Source: Phycisphaeraceae bacterium (GTDB taxonomy: Bacteria; Planctomycetota; Phycisphaerae; Phycisphaerales; Phycisphaeraceae). From it: DNA of 5,647 nucleotides. The notes beneath the pieces were generated by a model. It did not search any database and was not told where the DNA came from. It was given only the letters and a program-made list of their open reading frames with translations. Position numbers and translations under genes: made by a program. Below are positions 1 through 5,647 of this stretch, piece by piece (within the stretch, counting starts at the first letter, position 1; every line of letters starts with the position of its first letter). Where the stretch lies: NCBI GenBank assembly GCA_007119405.1, contig SKPT01000436.1, positions 1 through 5,647 on the forward strand. The letters run 5' to 3'.

Positions 1-908
<908 letters not shown>

Positions 909-913
909 ATGGT

Positions 914-921
914 CCTCTCCT
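914..921 (-). promoter_or_regulatory. Shine-Dalgarno site of icd
   Basis: On the minus strand this reads AGGAGAGG, ending 5 bases before the ATG at 908-906. It fixes the icd start. The core GGAGAGG and the 5-base spacing are identical to the site in front of the membrane protein gene at 4361. Confidence 0.85.
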
Positions 922-990
922 GTGGCAGGGGTGGCGGGGGGTGTCGCGAATCACCGCCCGCGCCGGCCGGCCGACGCGGACAAGCGTGCG

Positions 991-1019
991 ATTATTGGAA
1001 AACTCGGCCCCGCGCTCAA
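991..1019 (-). promoter_or_regulatory. Sigma70-type promoter for icd
   Basis: The minus strand shows TTGAGC (1019-1014; 4 of 6 to TTGACA), a spacer of exactly 17 bases, and AATAAT (996-991; 5 of 6 to TATAAT). The A/T-rich hexamer stands out in a very GC-rich stretch. Predicted initiation is near 984, giving an untranslated leader of about 75 bases that contains a GC palindrome (963-970) and the ribosome binding site. The promoter lies between the stop of the upstream gene and icd, so icd is probably transcribed independently. This is pattern matching only. Confidence 0.55.
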
Positions 1020-1024
1020 GTGCC

Positions 1025-1053
1025 GGGGCCGCCGGAGCCCAACCCGCGGCCCC
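1025..1053 (-). terminator. GC-rich hairpin after the DUF2459-like gene, possible terminator
   Basis: GGGGCCGC (1025-1032) and GCGGCCCC (1046-1053) form a perfect 8-bp stem with a 13-base loop. It lies 2 bases past the TAG of the upstream minus-strand gene and just before the icd promoter. That is where a terminator between two units would be expected. No T-tract follows it on the minus strand, so it is not a classical intrinsic terminator and may only be a pausing or 3'-end stabilising structure. Confidence 0.35.
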
Positions 1054-1055
1054 CC

Positions 1056-1706
1056 CTACGGCCGCTCGACGCGCCATCGCGAGATCGGCGCCACGAACCC
1101 CACCTCGCACTCCAGCTCGCGCAGCCAATCGGCCACGGCGTGGTTCGAATTGTAGAAAAAGAACGTGTACCGCCGCGGATGCTCGACGAAAAGCAGCTCG
1201 GCCGCGGGATTGAACAGCTCCGTCGCCGCCTCGGCCCGGTGGTGGCGCTCAAGCCGCTGGCGAAGCTGGCGCACCGCCTCGCGCTCGACGCGCACCTCGT
1301 GGACCGCCTCCACGGGCACCAGCAGCGCGGCCCGGATGGCCGTCGGCTCGGCCGGGGCGTCGTGCGCCATCCGCCCCAGCCCCCCCTGCGTCGGCCAGAG
1401 CAGCGCCGCCGCCCCCACGAAGACGTTCGTGCGCCCCTGGGCGTAATAGCGCCAGTCCCCGTACGCCCAGCGCGTGAACCCCTCGCCCTCGGGCAGCACC
1501 AGGCTCGGCGTCCGCCCGTGATCCACGATGTACACCGAGGTCGGCTCAGCCAACTGCGTCGGCGGCCGCACCGTCGTCGTGCAACCCAGCGGGATCGCCA
1601 ACGCAATCGCCGCGAGGATCAGCACCGCCGCGGCGCGACGCAGCCGCCGCTCGATCGCAGGACGGGTCGGGTCCACAAGCAAATGATAGGGATCGAGATT
1701 CGACAT
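1056..1706 (-). CDS. Putative lipoprotein or membrane-anchored protein resembling DUF2459
   Basis: A 216-residue protein of unknown function. It has an N-terminal cytoplasmic-type stretch rich in arginine (residues 15-24), a hydrophobic segment (25-41) and a cysteine at 42 in IPLGC. This resembles a lipobox but is imperfect, with proline at -3, so it could be a lipoprotein or simply anchored. The rest should lie outside the cytoplasmic membrane. VYIVDHG (58-64), LVLP (69-72) and RWAYGDWRYY (79-88) resemble the start of DUF2459 proteins, recalled as a V-Y-V-V-x-H-G...LVLP pattern followed by a W-G-D-x-x-Y motif. NSNHAVADWL (186-195) sits where that family usually has a cysteine-containing motif. 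The family match is from memory and tentative. The ATG at 1706 has no clear Shine-Dalgarno; TTG and GTG codons at residues 9 and 11 are less convincing alternatives. It lies 108 bases downstream of the large membrane protein gene with no obvious promoter, so it may be read from that transcript. Confidence 0.75.
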   Translation of the reverse strand: MSNLDPYHLLVDPTRPAIERRLRRAAAVLILAAIALAIPLGCTTTVRPPTQLAEPTSVYIVDHGRTPSLVLPEGEGFTRWAYGDWRYYAQGRTNVFVGAAALLWPTQGGLGRMAHDAPAEPTAIRAALLVPVEAVHEVRVEREAVRQLRQRLERHHRAEAATELFNPAAELLFVEHPRRYTFFFYNSNHAVADWLRELECEVGFVAPISRWRVERP

Positions 1707-1739
1707 GCGGAAATCGACGGTCGGGGCGGCCCGTTAACG

Positions 1740-1773
1740 CCCGCCCTGAGCGAGTCCGCGAGCGAAGGGCGGG
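1740..1773. repeat. Intergenic inverted repeat, REP-like hairpin
   Basis: CCCGCCCT (1740-1747) pairs perfectly with AGGGCGGG (1766-1773). The 18-base loop contains a direct repeat of GAGCGA (1748-1753 and 1760-1765) and a possible inner 3-bp stem (1750-1752 with 1757-1759). It lies 41 bases past the stop of the large membrane protein gene. The arms and the GAGCGA-containing loop resemble dispersed CCCTGAGCGA...AGGG hairpins that I recall from GC-rich genomes. Read on the minus strand it could also act as a transcript 3'-end structure, but no T-tract follows. Confidence 0.55.
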
Positions 1774-1814
1774 ATCTGTCACCCTTCCGCTGCGTGCCTG
1801 CATGCGTTCGTGCC

Positions 1815-4361
1815 TCAATAGCTGAACGGCCAATAGCGCTCGGGCTGGATGCCGGTGACGAAATACTGGAACGCGCCCAGCCCGCCCCACGCGAACGCCG
1901 AGACCAGCTCGCCGAAGATCACGCCCACGGCGATGGGCACGGCCCCGTGATACGCCCGCGCCCCGCCCAGCTTCACCAGCGACGCCTTGATCGCCCAGCC
2001 CAGCAGGAACGAGGCGCTGAACATGAACATCGGCCAGGTCCCCCAGACCAGGAAGATCACCGGGTGCAGCGGCCACCAGGGCAGCCGCAGCCGCGCCGTC
2101 GCCGTGGCGATCACCAGCGCAAAGCCCAGCGCCATCCACCCCAGTTGCGCCGTGTCCGGGCTCAGCAGCGCCCACCGCTCGATCCCCTCGGCCGAGACCG
2201 CCTCCGCCAGCGTCCCCAGCGCCCGCGACTCGGCGACGTGGCCGGCCAACTGGTCGAACCCGACACGCGACAGCATCTGCACAAAGCCCTCGCGGTTGAC
2301 CCCCACGTTGTGCTGGATCGTCAGCGACACGCCCCCCGCCACGAGCAGCGACAGCACGATCATCACCGTCTTGAACGGGATTACCCGCCGCGGGCCCTCG
2401 TCGCGCCCGGCCTGCTCGGCGATCTTCAGCCCGTTGGTCAGGTAAGGCATGATCGCCTCGCGCGACTCGCCGACCAGGATCAGCGTCGCCAGCGCCAGGC
2501 CGATGTACGCCACCGGCCCCAGGGCCTCGAAACCCACAAGCGCCACGAGGATCCCCACCGGCCACCAGCCGGGCTTGACCAGAAACGCCCCCGTCTCCGC
2601 CACGATACGCGACATCACCAGGAACTTCAGCAGCACCAGCATCATCAGCGCCACGCCCAGCGGCCACGCCAGACCCACCCAGTGCAACGCCACGACCGAC
2701 ACCGCGATCGACCCGACCAGCCCCCAGCCCGCCCAGGTCGCGTAGCGCGGCGTCGTCGCGTCCCGCCGCAGCCCGATCATCGACCCCGCCACGTTCGCGT
2801 AGTGACGCCGCCCGACATAAAGGATCATCAGCGCGAACGCCACGAACGCCCCGAACGCCAGCGTGTTGATCTTGCTCGAACCGATGTAGTCGCGATCCAG
2901 CGCAATGCCCTGCGAGATCAGAAACGCCCCGAGCATCATGAAAAGCAGGTGCGCGATGCCCAGGCTGAACGACACCGTCGTCGTCAGGAACAGCGAGAAC
3001 GCCACCACCATCGGGAAGAGGAACGGCTCGAAGTAGGCGTGGCTGCCGTAGACCCGGCTGGCGTTGGGGAACAGATCGCGCATCGGGCTGAAGTGCCACC
3101 GCGTCGGGATCTCCAGGCTCGGCGGCATCCAGTCAAACAGCACCTGCGCCCCGTTGATGGTGTGGACGCCGGCGATCACGCCCGCGGCGATCCAGAACCC
3201 CTTGCGCCGCGCCACGTCCGGCAGCCACCCGCCCGTGTCGCTGCGGCTGACCTCCTGCACGAAACGCGCGATCGGGTAGGGCAGCATCTCCCGCCGCGAC
3301 CACTGCGGATGCACGATCAGCGCCAGGCACAGCGCCGCCAGACCCATCCCGATCGCCACCAGGCCCCACAACCGCAGCGTCGGCCACCAGCTCTGCCAGT
3401 CGATCTCGCCCGGCGGGGTCAGCTCCTCGGTCTCGCGGCCGGTGAGCATCACGTCCAGCGTCGGGTGCTCCGGATCCCCCCCGGCGAAGAGCACCCCCTC
3501 GCCCGCCGGCGCCCGCATGATCTGCCCCGGCAACGCCGCCGCCAGCAGCGCCCGGTTGGCCCGCACCGCCTGGAACTCCGTCAGCTCGCCAGCCTGCACG
3601 CGCTCGAGACGCCGCCGCAGGCCCGGAGGCACGTCCACGGCGGCGAAGGCCTGGCCATCGTAAAGCTCACGGTTCGCCAGCACGCCGTTGAGCGCCGCCG
3701 TGAAGTAACGCGGGTCGCGCTCCTCGCCCGCGGCCAGACGACGCGTCTGCCGACGGTCCTCCTGCGTCTGCATCAGCGCCCACAGCCGCGCCAGCACCGC
3801 CGGGTCCGGCGGCGCCCGGGCCGGGCCGGCCCTGTCCAGCCCCTCATCGGTGCGCGGCAGATCGGATTCACCCGTGCCACCGGCGGCTTGTCCGCCAGTG
3901 CCCGGGCCGTCCTCCAGGCCCTGAGCCTCGGCCGCCTCGACGATCGCCGCCGCCAGCGCCGGCGGATCGAGGATGTGCTCACGCGCCAGCTTCCCCGAGC
4001 CCCCGGGCACGAAGCTCATCACGTCGGCCTCAACCCACTGCGGCTGGTTCTGCACCCAGTAGCCCGGCAGCGTCACGATGCTGGCGAAGCTGCGGTAGAA
4101 GCTGTGGTTCGGCCAGCCGCACGCCGCCAGCGCGATCGCCGTCATCACCGCCACCTCCGGCGCCGACAGCGGCGCGCGCGGCCCGATGATGCGCACCAGC
4201 GGGTTGACGGCGAACAGCAGCACGCACACCACACCGAACAGCGCCTGCGGCAGATGATGCCCCATCAGCATCGTCTGCCCGATGACGTTGTCGTTGAAGT
4301 ACGCCGCCGAGGCGAGAAAGAGCCCGAGCGCCAGGCCCATCACCACCGCTCGAATAGACAT
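1815..4361 (-). CDS. Large polytopic membrane protein, DUF6785/DUF6784 (OPT transporter-like) family
   Basis: An 848-residue integral membrane protein, probably a transporter. Substrate unknown. Hydrophobic segments lie at about 3-22, 38-56, 68-82, 331-350, 388-408, 445-485, 498-516, 542-581, 600-630, 662-682, 738-757, 766-790 and 806-830; several of the longer ones must be paired helices. Residues 95-330 form one large extramembrane region with conserved-looking aromatic parts near both ends and a low-complexity G/A/P/D/E-rich middle (about 145-190). The C-terminal WWPLHPV block (762-768), followed by W-G-T-W and a hydrophobic run, is what I recall as typical of DUF6784, with DUF6785 N-terminal to it. 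These are considered related to oligopeptide transporter (OPT) proteins. Members I remember are shorter (about 600-700 residues), so the insert may explain the extra length. ATG at 4361 is chosen because GGAGAGG lies 5 bases before it and the first helix starts there. A longer frame beginning at TTG 4424 has no such site. Family assignment is from memory. Confidence 0.85.
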   Translation of the reverse strand: MSIRAVVMGLALGLFLASAAYFNDNVIGQTMLMGHHLPQALFGVVCVLLFAVNPLVRIIGPRAPLSAPEVAVMTAIALAACGWPNHSFYRSFASIVTLPGYWVQNQPQWVEADVMSFVPGGSGKLAREHILDPPALAAAIVEAAEAQGLEDGPGTGGQAAGGTGESDLPRTDEGLDRAGPARAPPDPAVLARLWALMQTQEDRRQTRRLAAGEERDPRYFTAALNGVLANRELYDGQAFAAVDVPPGLRRRLERVQAGELTEFQAVRANRALLAAALPGQIMRAPAGEGVLFAGGDPEHPTLDVMLTGRETEELTPPGEIDWQSWWPTLRLWGLVAIGMGLAALCLALIVHPQWSRREMLPYPIARFVQEVSRSDTGGWLPDVARRKGFWIAAGVIAGVHTINGAQVLFDWMPPSLEIPTRWHFSPMRDLFPNASRVYGSHAYFEPFLFPMVVAFSLFLTTTVSFSLGIAHLLFMMLGAFLISQGIALDRDYIGSSKINTLAFGAFVAFALMILYVGRRHYANVAGSMIGLRRDATTPRYATWAGWGLVGSIAVSVVALHWVGLAWPLGVALMMLVLLKFLVMSRIVAETGAFLVKPGWWPVGILVALVGFEALGPVAYIGLALATLILVGESREAIMPYLTNGLKIAEQAGRDEGPRRVIPFKTVMIVLSLLVAGGVSLTIQHNVGVNREGFVQMLSRVGFDQLAGHVAESRALGTLAEAVSAEGIERWALLSPDTAQLGWMALGFALVIATATARLRLPWWPLHPVIFLVWGTWPMFMFSASFLLGWAIKASLVKLGGARAYHGAVPIAVGVIFGELVSAFAWGGLGAFQYFVTGIQPERYWPFSY
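3878..3900. repeat. REP-like hairpin repeat inside the membrane protein coding sequence
   Basis: CACCGGCGG (3878-3886) and CCGCCAGTG (3892-3900) flank a 5-base loop CTTGT. Eight of nine positions pair on the DNA. In the minus-strand transcript the ninth is a U-G wobble, so the mRNA could form a complete 9-bp stem. The core matches a GGCGG-CTTGT-CCGCC repeat that I recall as dispersed in planctomycete genomes. Here it is translated in frame as GTGGQAAGGTG (residues 154-164), within the low-complexity extramembrane insert. Confidence 0.6.
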
Positions 4362-4366
4362 CAGCG

Positions 4367-4373
4367 CCTCTCC
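4367..4373 (-). promoter_or_regulatory. Shine-Dalgarno site deciding the membrane protein start
   Basis: The minus strand reads GGAGAGG, 5 bases before the ATG at 4361-4359. This supports the 848-residue product over the frame opened by TTG at 4424, which would add 21 residues ahead of the first membrane helix. Confidence 0.85.
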
Positions 4374-4395
4374 AGGGCTCGCGAGCCAGGGCCGG

Positions 4396-4424
4396 AGTAT
4401 CGCCTCTGTCACCGCCGCGCTCAA
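4396..4424 (-). promoter_or_regulatory. Possible sigma70-type promoter for the membrane protein gene
   Basis: The minus strand shows TTGAGC (4424-4419) and GATACT (4401-4396), each 4 of 6 to consensus, with exactly 17 bases between. Predicted initiation is near 4389, leaving a leader of about 28 bases that includes the Shine-Dalgarno. The -35 is identical to that of the icd candidate and the spacer length is the same, which raises confidence in a weak individual match. The TTG of this -35 is the same codon that opens the longer reading frame, arguing against translation from there. Confidence 0.4.
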
Positions 4425-4452
4425 CCCCGGGCCATCCCTGCCCGTCGCCCCA

Positions 4453-4482
4453 TTTACAGCGCCGGCCGCGCCGACGTATCAT
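4453..4482 (+). promoter_or_regulatory. Sigma70-type promoter, apparently leaderless, for the 73-codon gene
   Basis: TTTACA (4453-4458; 5 of 6 to TTGACA), an 18-base spacer and TATCAT (4477-4482; 5 of 6 to TATAAT). The first purine at the expected distance is the A of the ATG at 4490, so the transcript would begin on or next to the start codon. This agrees with the lack of any Shine-Dalgarno upstream. It is divergent to the promoter at 4396-4424; the two -35 hexamers are 28 bases apart. Confidence 0.55.
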
Positions 4483-4489
4483 GAACCCC

Positions 4490-4711
4490 ATGAGCACGCC
4501 CACCCCCCCGCGTTACCGTCGCGCCGTGGCCGGCCTCGCCGCCGCCTTGACCCTCCTGGCCCTGGCCGGCCCGGCCCTGGGCCAGCCCGACGACATCGGC
4601 GCCGCCCCCCCAGCCTTCCAGCCCTGGATCCCGATCGTCCTGGCCGTCTTCCTGGTCATCTGGGCCGCCGCCATCAGCTTCATGAGCTCACGCCGCGGCC
4701 ACCGCGACTAG
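4490..4711 (+). CDS. Small membrane protein with signal peptide and C-terminal helix, function unknown
   Basis: Encodes 73 residues if started at ATG 4490; an in-frame ATG at 4481 would add three residues. The later start is preferred because the -10 hexamer (4477-4482) overlaps the earlier ATG, making it unlikely to be in the transcript. A basic start (RYRR, 8-11) is followed by a hydrophobic core (12-30) and a likely signal peptidase site after ALG (29-31). Next come a short exported linker (32-46), a membrane helix (47-65) and a basic cytoplasmic tail (SSRRGHRD). The predicted topology is outside N-terminus, inside C-terminus. The size and tail vaguely recall CcmD-like proteins, but no cytochrome maturation genes are nearby and I make no assignment. 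It heads a possible three-gene unit; the next start is 72 bases on. Confidence 0.65.
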   Translation: MSTPTPPRYRRAVAGLAAALTLLALAGPALGQPDDIGAAPPAFQPWIPIVLAVFLVIWAAAISFMSSRRGHRD

Positions 4712-4783
4712 GCCCCCTCGCCGACCCGCGCACCGGACCCGGCACCGCGCCGCCCCGCCGCCCCCGCACGACGGAGCCCACCC

Positions 4784-5086
4784 ATGACCAGCCCCCGCAC
4801 CCTGGCCGTGCTCATCCTCCTCAACGCCGCGCTGCTGGCTGCCCTGAGCGTCACGCTCGCCCAGCCCGCCCAGGCCCAGGACGCCCAGGCCCAGGCCCGC
4901 TACGTCATGATCGCCGGCGAAGTCTCCCGCGGCGGGCCGCCGGCCGCGATCTACATCATCAACACCCACACCAGCGACATCCTCCTCGCCCGCTACGACG
5001 CACGCACCGACGAGTTGCACCTGCTCGACGGCCGCAACATCATGGTCGACCTCGAGCAGTTCATCGACCCGCAGCCGCAGCGCTGA
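4784..5086 (+). CDS. Small exported protein of unknown function, paralogue of the next gene
   Basis: Encodes 100 residues. The start is supported by GGAG at 4773-4776, 7 bases before the ATG. Residues 6-26 are hydrophobic and an AQPAQAQ stretch follows, a plausible signal peptidase I site near residue 31, so the mature part should be exported. The mature domain, YVMIAG (40-45), IYIINTHTSDILLARYDA (56-73) and ELHLLDGRNIMVDLEQF (77-93), looks like four short beta strands. This resembles a single beta-propeller-like blade. The same pattern recurs in the following gene: Y-x-x-M, then N-T, then R-Y-D-A, then a hydrophobic-acidic end. No catalytic motif or metal site is visible and I do not recognise a named family. 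Confidence 0.75.
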   Translation: MTSPRTLAVLILLNAALLAALSVTLAQPAQAQDAQAQARYVMIAGEVSRGGPPAAIYIINTHTSDILLARYDARTDELHLLDGRNIMVDLEQFIDPQPQR

Positions 5087-5153
5087 AGCCCGCTCGCCCC
5101 GGAACGCACCGGCTGCCAGCCGCGCCGCACCGCTCGCTCCCCGGAGCCTCGCC

Positions 5154-5528
5154 ATGAGCCGCACCAGCCTCGCCTGCTACGCCCTGACCGCCTCCGCCGC
5201 CGTGCTCGCCGCACTGCTGCTCGTCCAGCTCGCCCAGCGCGGGCCCGTCGAGCCCCAGGCCCAGGCCGCGATGGTCATCGCCCAGCCCAGCTACACCGTC
5301 ATGACCGCCCGCACCCGCGCCAATGAGGACTCGCTCTTCGCCCTGGACAACACGCGCGGCACGCTCATGATCTACCGCCTCGACGCCCAGGGCCAGCTCC
5401 TGCCCGCCACCGTCGTCGACATCGCCGCCGTCTTCGGCGAAGCCTTCGAGGATGAAGGCGATCCCGACGACGAGCGCGAGCCCGTCCAGAGGCCCGGCAT
5501 CGGCCGGCCCCTGAGCCCCCAGGACTGA
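5154..5528 (+). CDS. Small exported or anchored protein of unknown function, paralogue of the preceding gene
   Basis: Encodes 124 residues. GGAG at 5143-5146 lies 7 bases before the ATG, the same motif and spacing as the gene before it. Residues 8-27 form a hydrophobic signal or anchor, followed by a Q/A-rich linker (28-44) without a clean cleavage site. The core, YTVM (47-50), LFALDNTRGTLMIYRLDA (61-78) and VVDIAAVFGEAF (87-98), aligns with the 100-residue neighbour: Y-x-x-M, (D/I)N-T, (Y/R)-x-D-A, and V-D-(I/L)...F. The LDNTRGTLMIYRLD section reads like one blade of a propeller-like fold, a comparison by eye only. Unlike its neighbour it has an acidic tail (EDEGDPDDERE, 99-109) and then a proline/glycine-rich end. 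It starts 67 bases after the previous stop and is followed by a hairpin, consistent with the last gene of a unit. Confidence 0.75.
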   Translation: MSRTSLACYALTASAAVLAALLLVQLAQRGPVEPQAQAAMVIAQPSYTVMTARTRANEDSLFALDNTRGTLMIYRLDAQGQLLPATVVDIAAVFGEAFEDEGDPDDEREPVQRPGIGRPLSPQD

Positions 5529-5543
5529 TCGACAGGCTCAACC

Positions 5544-5562
5544 CCCCTCCCTCCGGGAGGGG
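5544..5562. repeat. GC-rich hairpin repeat downstream of the small-gene unit, possible terminator
   Basis: CCCCTCCC (5544-5551) and GGGAGGGG (5555-5562) form a perfect 8-bp stem with a 3-base loop, 15 bases after the TGA at 5526-5528. A further GGGGGAG run (5565-5571) follows and could compete for the C-rich arm. This CCCCTCCC...GGGAGGGG type is common as a dispersed intergenic repeat in GC-rich genomes, as recalled. There is no T-tract on either strand, so a terminator role is possible but unproven. Confidence 0.5.
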
Positions 5563-5647
5563 CCGGGGGAGCGTGCCTCCGCACACCCTCAGGCTCCGTT
5601 GCGGGGCCGGTAGAGCGGGCGCGGCCCACACCGTCCGGCTTGAAGCA

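Noticed and set aside
1546..3099. A 517-codon minus-strand frame overlapping the membrane protein in another register
   Set aside because: Gly/Ala/Arg-rich translation typical of an off-frame reading of GC-rich coding DNA. The overlapped frame has coherent membrane helices.
4362..4424. Upstream extension of the membrane protein starting at TTG 4424
   Set aside because: ATG 4361 has GGAGAGG at ideal spacing. The TTG has none and lies within a candidate -35 element.
4490..4711. Naming the 73-residue protein CcmD-like
   Set aside because: The only support is one helix with a basic tail. No cytochrome c maturation genes are nearby and no specific motif is present.
4282..5157. A 291-codon plus-strand frame overlapping the membrane protein start and the small genes
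   Set aside because: The product is almost entirely P, R, H and G, has no supported start, and conflicts with three small frames that carry signal peptides, with ribosome binding sites for the last two.
5365..5631. Minus-strand frames of 85-88 codons across the end of the 124-residue gene
   Set aside because: They run through the hairpin repeat and antisense to a better-supported gene. The RPLPEGGG-like peptide is what such GC-rich hairpin repeats usually translate to.

Overview
This is a GC-rich window (roughly 70% G+C by eye) from a bacterial chromosome. The organism is probably a member of the Planctomycetota or a close relative. That placement is an inference from three things: the composition, a large OPT-like DUF6785/DUF6784 membrane protein, and short dispersed hairpin repeats of a kind I associate with planctomycete genomes. 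No rRNA, tRNA, CRISPR array, transposase or phage gene is visible.

Layout. Positions 1-908 (minus strand) hold the N-terminal 302 residues of an isocitrate dehydrogenase (icd); its C-terminus lies beyond the window's left edge. Positions 909-1055 carry its ribosome binding site, a good sigma70-type promoter and a GC-rich hairpin. Positions 1056-1706 (minus) encode a 216-residue lipoprotein-like or membrane-anchored protein that resembles DUF2459. Positions 1707-1814 are a 108-base gap with a perfect 8-bp inverted repeat and no convincing promoter. Positions 1815-4361 (minus) encode an 848-residue polytopic membrane protein, resembling DUF6785/DUF6784, with a large extramembrane insert. A 23-base REP-like hairpin lies inside the coding sequence of that insert. 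Positions 4362-4489 form a divergent promoter region. On the plus strand, 4490-5528 holds three small genes (73, 100 and 124 codons) for exported or membrane-anchored proteins; the last two look like paralogues. A hairpin repeat at 5544-5562 follows them, and the remaining 85 bases hold nothing I can identify.

How the genes may work together. The large membrane protein and the lipoprotein-like gene share a strand, and no promoter is obvious between them, so they may be co-transcribed. icd appears to be an independent unit with its own promoter. The three small exported proteins are transcribed divergently from the transporter-like gene, with back-to-back promoters. A shared cell-envelope role is possible but is only inferred from position. 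The candidate promoters of icd and the transporter-like gene share the same -35 (TTGAGC), the same 17-base spacer and the same Shine-Dalgarno core (GGAGAGG, 5 bases before ATG). The first plus-strand gene instead looks leaderless.
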